A stretch of 24,815 nucleotides of DNA from a virus (IMGVR_UViG_3300047359_000408:1-24815), one strand, 5' to 3'. Counted from the stretch's first letter, positions 1-5,406 are shown. A program made the numbers and translations. Notes: generated by a model not told the origin, from the sequence alone.

Positions 1-115
1 CTGCTCTATCTGAGTATACACCTGTCCAAATATACAGCTCTAGTTTTGCTGTATGTAAAGATGAATTAGTTATCTTTTTGTAAAACGGTGATCTAGTATT
101 TATTATTGTTGACAT
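1..115 (-). CDS. Virion-module protein, N-terminal fragment
   Basis: The ATG at 113-115 shares its A with the TAA of the gene before it (TAATG), the usual junction in this genome, and the frame stays open to the window edge. The 38 visible residues begin MSTIINTRSPFYKKITN and continue with a segment reading LELYIWTGVYSD. I have a weak impression that openings of this kind occur in structural proteins of Bacteroidota phages, but no function can be assigned from this fragment. Its place directly after a gp10-like gene suggests a virion component. Most of the gene lies outside the window. Confidence 0.75.
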   Translation of the reverse strand, partial: MSTIINTRSPFYKKITNSSLHTAKLELYIWTGVYSDRA

Positions 116-699
116 TATCCTTTAATATGCGTTTCTATTGTGTAAGTATCTTTACCTTTCTTTTTATATCCTGCTTTAAGTAAAATATTGTCTATATCAA
201 CCTCAATATCTTTAACTACAGGTTTATATATGTCGTTTAATTGTTTAAACTCAGCATTTACTAAATCTGTTATAAATCCAGTTCTTTGTATTCCATTTAT
301 GTTTAATGATTTTTGTATTGCAAATGCAATTCTTCTTACTTTCTTAAAATCGTTTAATTGTACTATGTTTTTTTTTGAATCTACAAGTGTTTTGTTTTTT
401 GATATAAGCCAGTTGATTAACTTTTGTACAGGTGGTGTTGATCTTTTTGTTCCTTCGTCTACAGCTTCCCCATACGCATTTCCTGTTATGCTATAATTAT
501 AAACAACACCTGTAGTTTTTGCACCCTGAAGTCGCAAACTATCTTTTAAACTTCCGCTTGCATCTATAGCTCCTGTAATACTCCCACTTCTATAACTTCT
601 AGTTCTGTCAGCTTTTTCTATTTCTATCTTTGCTAACTTTAATAGATTCTTAGAATATTCTGCTAAGTATTTTTTTGTATTGTCTAGTTTAAAACTCAT
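115..699 (-). CDS. HK97 gp10-like head-tail/tail completion protein
   Basis: A 194-residue protein read from the ATG at 697-699. A TTG two codons upstream is also in frame, but the ATG shares its A with the stop of the preceding gene (TAATG), so it is preferred. The middle contains YGEAVDEGTKRSTPPVQKLI, like the segment of HK97-gp10-type proteins that precedes a helix, and the second half has NINGIQRTGFITDLV, a common C-terminal pattern of that family. Such proteins sit at the head-tail interface or complete the tail of siphoviruses. The family assignment rests on remembered patterns. The neighbours on both sides look like virion assembly genes. Confidence 0.55.
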   Translation of the reverse strand: MSFKLDNTKKYLAEYSKNLLKLAKIEIEKADRTRSYRSGSITGAIDASGSLKDSLRLQGAKTTGVVYNYSITGNAYGEAVDEGTKRSTPPVQKLINWLISKNKTLVDSKKNIVQLNDFKKVRRIAFAIQKSLNINGIQRTGFITDLVNAEFKQLNDIYKPVVKDIEVDIDNILLKAGYKKKGKDTYTIETHIKG

Positions 700-1190
700 T
701 AGCAAGGAGATTGACCATTAGCATTAATATCTGATATTTGATTGTTTGCTACTGTAATTGATACGTCAAGCGTCCAGCCAGCAAGTAGATTCTCAAACCT
801 GTCCTCAAACATATTAGCGGTGTAATCTGTATCTATTTGATACAAATCAGAAAACAACTCACCTCTTCTTAGTGCAGATTGTAATCCATTAACTACGGCA
901 AACTGAGTGTTTAACACATCTTGTTTGTTGTTTATGTCGTGAAAGTAGTTATTTAAATCTTTCTTATCTTCTTTAGTTTCATTTACAATATCCATGCATA
1001 ATATTTGTAAATTAAATACTACAACATGATCTTGAAATGTACAACTATTTACAATTATGTGAGATAATGGAAATATAGTTTGTTTAGCAAGATCAACTTC
1101 AAATATATCTCCAAATGTAACTGTGTTAACATTGTTGTTGCCTTGTAGATATGTTTTTAATTTATCTAGTATGTCGTAAAAACCTGTCAT
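699..1190 (-). CDS. Probable tail completion/terminator-type virion protein
   Basis: A 163-residue protein whose ATG (1188-1190) overlaps, as ATGA, the TGA of the -1 frame of the gene before it. It begins MTGFYDILDKLKTYLQ, typical of proteins that open with a helix before a beta-rich body, and contains IFPLSHIIVNSC and RFENLLAGWTLDVSI. Similar small proteins recur in Bacteroidota siphoviruses between the tail chaperone-like and gp10-like genes and are usually called tail completion or hypothetical. No enzymatic motif is visible. The tail-terminator role is inferred from size and position only. Confidence 0.45.
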   Translation of the reverse strand: MTGFYDILDKLKTYLQGNNNVNTVTFGDIFEVDLAKQTIFPLSHIIVNSCTFQDHVVVFNLQILCMDIVNETKEDKKDLNNYFHDINNKQDVLNTQFAVVNGLQSALRRGELFSDLYQIDTDYTANMFEDRFENLLAGWTLDVSITVANNQISDINANGQSPC

Positions 1191-1974
1191 TTTTTATATG
1201 CTTTTTTTATTTCTTGTTGTTCTATATCTATTTTCTCTTTTTCAAATGCTAAGTAATTTAAACATTGGTAGAGTGGAAGTTCGGTAACTGCATTGAAGTT
1301 TCTGACATCTCCTTTAGCGAGTGCATAAATTGATTGATACCACCCCCATTTTTTTCCAAATGCTTGTCTAGCGTCTGCATACCCTCTTTCTTCAAATTCG
1401 CCTCCAAATATTTCGGTATAGCTCCCAGCAACTCCTTCCCTAAATCGTAAAAAAAAACCATCGAACTCATTGCAACATCTAATGGCATTTCTTTCATTAG
1501 CTCTTGCGTTTCTTCATTAACCTTGTACGGTGCAATTCCATACTTATCTTTAACTTTAAAATTAACTGGACGATACAATACAGCCATAGCTTTGTGCATT
1601 TTTTGCCAATCAGAAATGTTTGATTCAATATCTACATATTCGCCAAGTGTGATGTCGTCAAGTTTGGGTATAAATCCCATATCAACATCAAGCAAGTCAA
1701 ATCTTTGCACAAGCTTAGGTTTTTCTTGAAATGCCTTATTTAATATTTCTAGTATTTTATTGTATTCGTTTAACGGTATCTTGCTTACATCAATAAGAGA
1801 TACGTTACAAAATATCTCAACAAGTTTCATGTTTAAGAAATCCATTACCTGATCTTGATCTTCGGCATCTTCTATTTTATTTTGCTCTAAGATTTTCATA
1901 TACTTTTGGTATTGCCAAAGTTTAATGTCAGATAGAGTTGTTGGTACTTCTAGTTCAATTTGTTTTAGTGCCAT
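1187..1974 (-). CDS. Tail assembly chaperone-like protein, predicted -1 frameshift product (262 aa)
   Basis: This is the fusion predicted if ribosomes slip at the heptamer A_AAA_AAT (1348-1354). Residues 1-209 are in the zero frame. The reading then continues for 53 codons in the -1 frame, beginning WGWYQSIYALAKGDVRNF and ending at TGA 1187-1189, which overlaps the next gene's ATG as ATGA. The -1 segment looks like real protein: W-x-W-Y, SIYALAKGD, then LPLYQCLNYLAFEKEK and a charged helix. The G/GT tail chaperones of siphoviruses use the same arrangement of a slippery site near the 3' end of the upstream frame. An alternative is that the A7 run is a sequencing error and only the 262-residue form exists. 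Confidence 0.6.
1258..1974 (-). CDS. Tail assembly chaperone-like protein, zero-frame product (238 aa)
   Basis: Starts at ATG 1972-1974 with MALKQIELEVPTTLSDIKLW and ends at TAA 1258. The body is helical and acidic, with LVEIFCNVSLIDV near residues 52-64, and FQEKPKLVQRFDLLDVDMGF and DDITLGEYVDIE in the middle. I remember proteins of this appearance from flavobacterial and marine phages without a firm function. The G/T-type chaperone reading rests on the slippery site near codon 208 and the neighbouring tail-type genes. The last 29 zero-frame residues (from GGGINQF) look less protein-like than the overlapping -1 frame. The gene is preceded by a 17-bp repeat array and no host-type promoter is seen. 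Confidence 0.6.
   Translation of the reverse strand: MALKQIELEVPTTLSDIKLWQYQKYMKILEQNKIEDAEDQDQVMDFLNMKLVEIFCNVSLIDVSKIPLNEYNKILEILNKAFQEKPKLVQRFDLLDVDMGFIPKLDDITLGEYVDIESNISDWQKMHKAMAVLYRPVNFKVKDKYGIAPYKVNEETQELMKEMPLDVAMSSMVFFYDLGKELLGAIPKYLEANLKKEGMQTLDKHLEKNGGGINQFMHSLKEMSETSMQLPNFHSTNV
1348..1354 (-). other. Slippery heptamer A_AAA_AAT for -1 frameshifting
   Basis: On the minus strand the zero frame reads GAA AAA AAT GGG GGT. The last A of GAA plus AAA AAT makes a canonical X_XXY_YYZ site inside a run of seven A. It is followed directly by a G-rich stretch (GGGGGTGG). After slippage the next codon is TGG and the frame stays open for 53 codons to a TGA coupled to the next gene. I did not find a clear downstream pseudoknot or hairpin by eye. 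Confidence 0.6.
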
Positions 1975-2030
1975 ATAATAAATAATAATTTAGATTGTTT
2001 TTGTACTTTACTTATTCCAACTGAATATAT

Positions 2031-2178
2031 GTCAGATATATATGTAATATATATGTATATATACATTATGTATTACACTATGTATATAATACACTATGTA
2101 ATATAATACACTATGCAATATAATACATTATGTAATATAATACACTATGTAATATATATATAATATAAATTATCTGAC
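2031..2178. repeat. Inverted repeat GTCAGATA/TATCTGAC flanking the palindrome array
   Basis: GTCAGATA at 2031-2038 and its exact reverse complement at 2171-2178 bracket the whole 17-bp repeat array. The distal arm reaches the stop codon of the 81-residue gene (TAG at 2178-2180). The interior is almost pure A/T. It could mark the ends of a functional site or form a large cruciform, or be chance in such DNA. Confidence 0.35.
2062..2151. repeat. Array of six palindromic ~17-bp repeats (putative origin or operator)
   Basis: Six copies of the core TACAYTATGYA start at 2062, 2074, 2090, 2107, 2124 and 2141, the last four at a regular 17-bp step. The unit ATATAATACACTATGTA is exact at 2084-2100 and 2135-2151, with one-base variants between. 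Wider copies form the palindrome AATACA-CTA-TGTATT. Alternating TA tracts flank the array on both sides and would melt easily. The array lies between an 81-residue gene and the first virion gene. The same 17-mer recurs at 13766-13825. Iteron-type replication origin or multi-site operator are the likeliest roles. Confidence 0.7.
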
Positions 2179-2423
2179 TATTTGTCGGTTGGGTTATGTT
2201 TGTAGTAGTAGAATGTATATAGCTCTATGATCTTATCACTCCATTGTTTTAATCCATAAGGTTCTGGTGAACGAACTATTTTACCATTATCATTTACTTC
2301 AACATAATATTCTCGTTGATTCTTTGGCACGGCATATATCTTTATGTTGTTGTCTATGCAAAAGGATATGTGCCTAAGATAATTCTCATCGTAAGTTACA
2401 AGTTTGTTTTTTTTGCGTGCCAT
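2178..2423 (-). CDS. Small basic protein of unknown function
   Basis: An 81-residue protein beginning MARKKNKLVTYDENYLRHI, with a mixed, Tyr-rich body (IKIYAVPKNQREYYVEVN, then IIELYTFYYYKH). I do not recognise a family and see no clear helix-turn-helix. It is a single-gene unit with a host-like promoter at 2439-2469 just upstream and the palindrome array just downstream, and two TATTRAATTYAT repeats sit in its promoter. That isolated, operator-rich position would suit a small regulator, but the sequence itself does not show this. Confidence 0.7.
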   Translation of the reverse strand: MARKKNKLVTYDENYLRHISFCIDNNIKIYAVPKNQREYYVEVNDNGKIVRSPEPYGLKQWSDKIIELYTFYYYKHNPTDK

Positions 2424-2427
2424 AAGG

Positions 2428-2456
2428 TATTAGATTTATAAAGGTATTGAATTCAT
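2428..2456. repeat. TATTRAATTYAT repeat pair, locus iii
   Basis: TATTAGATTTAT at 2428-2439 and TATTGAATTCAT at 2445-2456, 17 bp apart. The second covers part of the spacer and the first bases of the -7 element of the promoter at 2439-2469, and the first ends on the last base of that -7 element and extends downstream. This is where a repressor would block the promoter. It belongs to the family also seen at 4380-4517 and 15136-15192. Confidence 0.55.
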
Positions 2457-2469
2457 AAAGGATATACAA
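2439..2469 (-). promoter_or_regulatory. Bacteroidota-type promoter for the 81-residue gene
   Basis: On the minus strand TTG (2467-2469), a 20-bp spacer, then TACCTTTA (2439-2446), which matches the -7 consensus TAnnTTTG at all but the last base. It ends 15 nt before the ATG at 2423. The geometry equals that of the better matches at 6586, 10663 and 15025. Confidence 0.5.
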
Positions 2470-2780
2470 GTGTCAGATGGAAAGTATGAAGTGTAGAGAA
2501 AGTTAGTTCCTTACACCACACGGGTGCAAAACAGGTAGAGTGTCTAAATATTACATAAAAATAAGATATAAAATAAATAATAATCATTTTAAAGCGTTCT
2601 AATGCATTTAAATTGATCAAGGTATATGAATATACCACTATGCAATTAAAGTGTGTTAAATCTAACGTTAGATAGCTAAATATGGCTTTGTAGAGCTGAT
2701 TAAGAAAAGAAATATATATTTTCAATATTTAATTAATCATAATTAACTAAATGTCAGGAATCTAACAAAATGTGAGGAAT
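2457..2780. other. Non-coding intergenic stretch with palindromes
   Basis: No convincing gene on either strand. It holds the inverted repeat GGTATAT-GA-ATATACC (2621-2636), the perfect palindrome TCTAACGTTAGA (2661-2672), a short hairpin CACC/GGTG (2514-2526) in a locally GC-richer patch, and a near-direct repeat ATGTSAGGAAT (2751-2761 and 2770-2780). A weak promoter-like TTG-N20-TAATTATG is at 2738-2768 on the minus strand. The stretch lies between a terminator and the promoter of the next gene. It may hold a small RNA or regulatory DNA. Confidence 0.4.
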
Positions 2781-2805
2781 AAAAAAACCCCCTGAAAAGG
2801 AGGTT
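2781..2805 (-). terminator. Rho-independent terminator after the second small-gene operon
   Basis: In the minus-strand RNA a 7-bp stem (AACCUCC with GGGGGUU, one G-U pair) encloses a 6-nt loop and runs into seven U. It lies 42 nt past the stop codon at 2847 and closes the operon that starts at 4181. Confidence 0.8.
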
Positions 2806-2846
2806 AATTTTTAATAAAAGGCGATAAAAGATTAATATAATTTAAT

Positions 2847-3008
2847 TTATTCAGTTTGCCATGTTCCGCATTCTGAACAGTAAGCATCATTTAAATGTTG
2901 GTTAAATGTTACTTCTTGACTGTTACAATTTAAACAGGTTAACGGCTCAATATTATATCCTGCGTTAATAACATCATTTATAAAATACTTTCTTTGTTCT
3001 GTTTTCAT
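2847..3008 (-). CDS. 53-residue zinc-ribbon protein
   Basis: ATG at 3006-3008, protein starting MKTEQRKYFINDVINAG. Two Cys pairs, CLNC (residues 25-28) and CSEC (44-47), are spaced like a zinc ribbon, so it probably binds one zinc ion and may bind DNA, RNA or a protein partner. It is the last gene of the second small-gene operon, 11 nt after the previous stop and before the terminator. The function is unknown. Confidence 0.75.
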   Translation of the reverse strand: MKTEQRKYFINDVINAGYNIEPLTCLNCNSQEVTFNQHLNDAYCSECGTWQTE

Positions 3009-3019
3009 ATTAATATAAT

Positions 3020-3271
3020 TTAATTTATTGTTTCAATTTCGCCCTCTGAACAACAAGAACCATTATTTAAAATGTAATATCCATCTTCATCATGTTCTAT
3101 TATTTGTAAGATAGTATTTAGTTTATAGTTTGGGTGCTCTTCAAAATTATCTACTATCTTGACTTTAGTGCCTATCTTAATCATTGGTTCGTTACAACAT
3201 AAACAATTTAAGTTTCTTTGTTCTCTTCTTTTATTTGCATGGTGCAGTATGTTTTTTTCTAGTCGGTGCAT
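3020..3271 (-). CDS. Small SH3-like 'GTKVKI' protein with Cys motifs
   Basis: An 83-residue protein with a basic N-terminus (HANKRREQRN), a CLCC cluster at residues 23-26, then IGTKVKIVDNFEEHPNYKL and later GYYILNNGSCCSEGE. The G-T-K-V-K-I start followed by a short beta-rich segment is a recurring form of small SH3-like barrel in phage proteins. The gene 3576-3881 shares the IGT[KR]VKI motif, so the two may be related. The Cys residues could bind zinc. No specific function can be given. Confidence 0.65.
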   Translation of the reverse strand: MHRLEKNILHHANKRREQRNLNCLCCNEPMIKIGTKVKIVDNFEEHPNYKLNTILQIIEHDEDGYYILNNGSCCSEGEIETIN

Positions 3272-3275
3272 AATG

Positions 3276-3440
3276 TTAGTTTAATAAGTTATATTCATCT
3301 ATAAAATAAAAGGTGCCATCTAATTTAACAACACTATTTTTTTTAAGATATTGTATAAATATTTTAGAATCTATTTCTAAATAAGCACATTTTAATTTAA
3401 TATGTTCTATTGCTTCGTTAAATGTTTTAAATGTTTTCAT
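3276..3440 (-). CDS. 54-residue hypothetical protein
   Basis: ATG at 3438-3440; begins MKTFKTFNEAIEHIKLKC and ends with a hydrophobic, aromatic segment (KLDGTFYFIDEYNLLN). The alpha-then-beta pattern suggests one small folded domain. It ends 4 nt before the next start and begins 5 nt after the previous stop, so it is part of the same operon. No family recognised. Confidence 0.65.
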   Translation of the reverse strand: MKTFKTFNEAIEHIKLKCAYLEIDSKIFIQYLKKNSVVKLDGTFYFIDEYNLLN

Positions 3441-3445
3441 AATGT

Positions 3446-3571
3446 TTATTTTATTTTGTTTTTAAGTTCTTTTATTTCTTTTTCTAGCATGTTAATTTTC
3501 CACTCGTAAGCGTTGCAAGTAGTATTGTATATTTTTTGTAATTGTTTTAAGTTGTTATAATATAAATTCAT
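3446..3571 (-). CDS. 41-residue helical hypothetical protein
   Basis: ATG at 3569-3571; starts MNLYYNNLKQLQKIYNTTC and ends with a Lys/Glu-rich helix (MLEKEIKELKNKIK) that looks like a coiled coil. It starts 4 nt after the previous stop. Its length and spacing fit the operon, but there is no independent evidence of function. Confidence 0.6.
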   Translation of the reverse strand: MNLYYNNLKQLQKIYNTTCNAYEWKINMLEKEIKELKNKIK

Positions 3572-3575
3572 AATC

Positions 3576-3881
3576 TTAATTTAATTCAATAAAATCATTT
3601 CCCCAACTATCGCAGAGAATAGTATAATATTTATATTCTGAACATCTAGCAACAGGTTTAAAACCTTTTTCTATTAAATAATTCAAACCTTGCTGGGCAA
3701 TGTCCCCAATTTCATAATCATAAGATAAAATTACTTTTCTTGTTTTGTCTGTGTTATATCTTTTTGGTTCGGTTATTTTTACTCTTGTTCCTATGTTGTT
3801 AGTAGGGTGTAAAACTGAAATATTAAATTTTCTATAATTTTTAATTTCGTGAATTTGTTTTGTCTGTTCTTTTGTTTTCAT
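3576..3881 (-). CDS. 101-residue 'GTRVKI' hypothetical protein
   Basis: Starts at ATG 3879-3881 with MKTKEQTKQIHEIKNYRKF. The middle has NNIGTRVKITEPKRYN, the same motif as in the gene at 3020-3271, followed by a segment typical of small phage proteins: GLNYLIEKGFKPVARCSE and YYTILCDSWGNDF. This second half looks like a compact alpha/beta domain. Start and stop fit tightly between neighbours. No function known to me. Confidence 0.7.
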   Translation of the reverse strand: MKTKEQTKQIHEIKNYRKFNISVLHPTNNIGTRVKITEPKRYNTDKTRKVILSYDYEIGDIAQQGLNYLIEKGFKPVARCSEYKYYTILCDSWGNDFIELN

Positions 3882-3885
3882 TGTT

Positions 3886-4071
3886 TTATATTTCTAGGGT
3901 TAATAAAAGGGTTAAAATAAAAGCACTTGTATAAACAAATACTTTAATAAACAAATCACTTAAAATAAAGCGTTTTAAGATGCTTTTTGGGGCGTTTCTT
4001 TTTACTTTATATACTTTGCCCTTTGGCACTGCATAAAGGTTGTTTAATTCGTTAATTCTTTTTGTTTTCAT
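3886..4071 (-). CDS. Small membrane protein (61 aa)
   Basis: Begins MKTKRINELNNLYAVPKGKV, has a strongly basic middle, and ends with a hydrophobic segment (residues about 40-60, LFIKVFVYTSAFILTLLLTL) that should span the inner membrane, with the basic N-terminus in the cytoplasm. Its ATG shares an A with the stop of the 36-residue gene (TAATG). Small phage membrane proteins of this kind often alter host transport or exclude other phages, but nothing here points to one role. Confidence 0.7.
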   Translation of the reverse strand: MKTKRINELNNLYAVPKGKVYKVKRNAPKSILKRFILSDLFIKVFVYTSAFILTLLLTLEI

Positions 4072-4181
4072 TATATAAATAGTTTAGTTAAAATTATAAG
4101 AGATGCCACCATAACAAAGGCGAACGTAATAAAAGAAATTATTACTAAGGCATCGATAAAAAGTTTGTGAATTGTTTTCAT
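4071..4181 (-). CDS. 36-residue membrane peptide
   Basis: ATG at 4179-4181; starts MKTIHKLFIDALVIISF and is almost wholly hydrophobic (residues 8-34), one membrane span. It is the first gene of the second small-gene operon, 31 nt after the -7 element at 4213. It overlaps the next gene, also a membrane protein, by one base (TAATG), so the two may act together. Confidence 0.65.
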   Translation of the reverse strand: MKTIHKLFIDALVIISFITFAFVMVASLIILTKLFI

Positions 4182-4212
4182 ATTGTTTATTTATTTAGTT
4201 AATAATTATTCA

Positions 4213-4243
4213 CAATATTAGTTAATAAAATAATACAAGTCAA
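4213..4243 (-). promoter_or_regulatory. Promoter of the second small-gene operon
   Basis: Minus strand: TTGACT (4238-4243), then TAATATTG (4213-4220), one base off TAnnTTTG; the TTG-to-TA spacer is 20 bp. The bases around the -7 element (TTAACTAnnnTTGTG) match those of the promoter at 6586-6616. It also reads as a passable sigma-70 promoter (TTGACT, 17 bp, TAATAT). Confidence 0.65.
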
Positions 4244-4331
4244 CCCCACATGACAATTTATATTAATTCTAAATAAGAACATTAATTTGCTTTCTTGCTT
4301 TTATTGTTTTTAGCTTTGCAAGTTATCCAAC

Positions 4332-4360
4332 AAAAAACCCCCTGTAAAATTTACAGAGGG
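4332..4360 (-). terminator. Rho-independent terminator after the first small-gene operon
   Basis: In the minus-strand RNA a 10-bp stem (CCCUCUGUAA paired with UUACAGGGGG, one G-U pair), a 3-nt loop and six U. It lies about 200 nt past the last stop codon (4566), with the TATTRAATTYAT repeats in between. Confidence 0.85.
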
Positions 4361-4379
4361 CAAACAAACAAACAAAACG

Positions 4380-4517
4380 TATTAAATTTATGTATATTGA
4401 ATTTATATTGAATTCAAAGGTATTAAATTTATTCTATTAAATTCATGTATTGAATTGATCTGTGCCTTGAATACTGTTGAACTGTCCATTGAATTGATCT
4501 ATCCGTATTGAATTGCT
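4380..4517. repeat. TATTRAATTYAT repeats, locus ii (eight copies)
   Basis: Copies or one- to two-base variants start at 4380, 4395, 4406, 4421, 4435, 4448, 4487 and 4506. The core TRAATTYA is self-complementary. They fill most of the 205-bp gap between the stop at 4566 and the terminator at 4332-4360, where no gene is seen. The remainder (4518-4565) shows nothing recognisable. Spacing of about 11-16 bp in the first six would put neighbours at varied helical phase. Confidence 0.65.
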
Positions 4518-4565
4518 TTTTGTATGGCTCTTGTCCTACTTCTTTTATTTCAAACGTTAGAACTC

Positions 4566-4736
4566 TCACGCTTTACTCTTTCTATATTCTGATTCTAATT
4601 GTTGCCTATATAATTCATTCTTTGCTTCGAGTGTTCGATTCACATTCTTTAGCTTCATGATCTCAGATTTTAATATTTGATTCATATCTCTAAGGTGTCT
4701 GATTTCAATTCGGTTTAAATCTTCTAAGTGTGTCAT
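4566..4736 (-). CDS. 56-residue coiled-coil protein
   Basis: ATG at 4734-4736, ending TGA at 4566. The whole chain is charged and helical, starting MTHLEDLNRIEIRHLRDMN, with a Leu/Ile heptad pattern through MNQILKSEIMKLKNVNRTL, so it should form a coiled coil. It begins 2 nt after the previous stop and is the last gene of its operon. Function unknown; a phage-made assembly or adaptor peptide is possible. Confidence 0.7.
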   Translation of the reverse strand: MTHLEDLNRIEIRHLRDMNQILKSEIMKLKNVNRTLEAKNELYRQQLESEYRKSKA

Positions 4737-4738
4737 AT

Positions 4739-4927
4739 TTATTTATTTAAGTTTTTAGCGTGATAGTTCCAATAAGTAAAGAAATTGTCTAGCTTCTCTA
4801 GGTTTCTTTTAAATTCGTTGTTGTATTGATTATCTACAACATAGTTATTTATATTTCTATTTACATTGTAAAAACACTCATGTGCTTCAAGTAAATCCTG
4901 TTGTAAGTGTGCTTTTAAATTACTCAT
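4739..4927 (-). CDS. 62-residue helical hypothetical protein
   Basis: Starts at ATG 4925-4927 in an ATGA overlap with the previous gene. It begins MSNLKAHLQQDLLEAHECFY and ends with an aromatic stretch (LDNFFTYWNYHAKNLNK). It is Asn-rich and predicted helical. No family recognised; the coupled start supports translation. Confidence 0.7.
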   Translation of the reverse strand: MSNLKAHLQQDLLEAHECFYNVNRNINNYVVDNQYNNEFKRNLEKLDNFFTYWNYHAKNLNK

Positions 4928-5121
4928 AGTTTTATATCTATTCTATTATTTAATAATTCTATTATGGCATAAATTTGCTCTTCTTTTTCCTCTTTAGTTT
5001 CTGCGATTTCTTTTACTCTAATCCAAAAGTGATTAGATTGTTTAGGCATAAATAAATCCTTTATTAAATTGCCAAACTTTTTCATTGGGCGTACTGTTTT
5101 ATATACTCTGTTTACTTTCAT
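4924..5121 (-). CDS. 65-residue hypothetical protein
   Basis: Begins MKVNRVYKTVRPMKKFGNLI, with a basic first half and an acidic helix (AETKEEKEEQIYAIIELL) in the second. It overlaps the previous gene by 23 nt and the next by 4 (ATGA). An internal Met at residue 13 (5085) would remove the longer overlap. No function recognised. Confidence 0.65.
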   Translation of the reverse strand: MKVNRVYKTVRPMKKFGNLIKDLFMPKQSNHFWIRVKEIAETKEEKEEQIYAIIELLNNRIDIKL

Positions 5122-5296
5122 AATAATGTTTTAATCCTTTTATTTTATAATTTTTCATTCTTTCATTCTCTATAAAGTGAAGCAACATATCTCTTAATTC
5201 ATTATTGTTTTTTTTCGCTAATTGAATTAAATCTTGTCTGCTTTCAAATTCATCTCCTGCTAAATTAAGTATTCCGTTTATAAATTTTTTTCTCAT
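5099..5296 (-). CDS. 65-residue helical hypothetical protein
   Basis: ATG at 5294-5296; starts MRKKFINGILNLAGDEFESR and is predicted all-helical, with LAKKNNNELRDMLLHFIENE in the middle and a Lys/Tyr-rich end. It starts 2 nt after the previous stop. The function is unknown. Confidence 0.65.
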   Translation of the reverse strand: MRKKFINGILNLAGDEFESRQDLIQLAKKNNNELRDMLLHFIENERMKNYKIKGLKHYYESKQSI

Positions 5297-5298
5297 AA

Positions 5299-5406
5299 TT
5301 ATTTGTTTTGATTATCTAAGTGTTCTATAATTTTGTCAAATACTTTTGGGAAATCCCAATACAAAGTATCTACAACATCTGTATCTGTGTGTTCGTGTTC
5401 AATCAT
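5299..5406 (-). CDS. 35-residue acidic peptide
   Basis: ATG at 5404-5406, TAA at 5299. Starts MIEHEHTDTDVVDTLYWDF and is markedly acidic. It sits between two better supported genes with gaps of 1 and 2 nt, which is the main evidence that it is real. A very small acidic phage peptide could be a protein inhibitor or DNA mimic, but that is speculation. Confidence 0.5.
   Translation of the reverse strand: MIEHEHTDTDVVDTLYWDFPKVFDKIIEHLDNQNK

Noticed and set aside
2062-2151. CRISPR-like repeat array
   Set aside because: The unit is tandem with no unique spacers of about 30 bp, and no cas genes are present.
2453-2725. 90-residue minus-strand frame in the 2457-2780 gap
   Set aside because: It begins with TTG, has a hydrophobic, Cys/Phe-rich random-looking sequence, and lies across palindromes. 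The only ATG is internal, and no coupled junction exists.
4380-4517. Second small CRISPR or microsatellite
   Set aside because: Copies are 12 bp with variable 0-27 bp gaps that do not look like acquired spacers; the sites occur at three separate boundaries.
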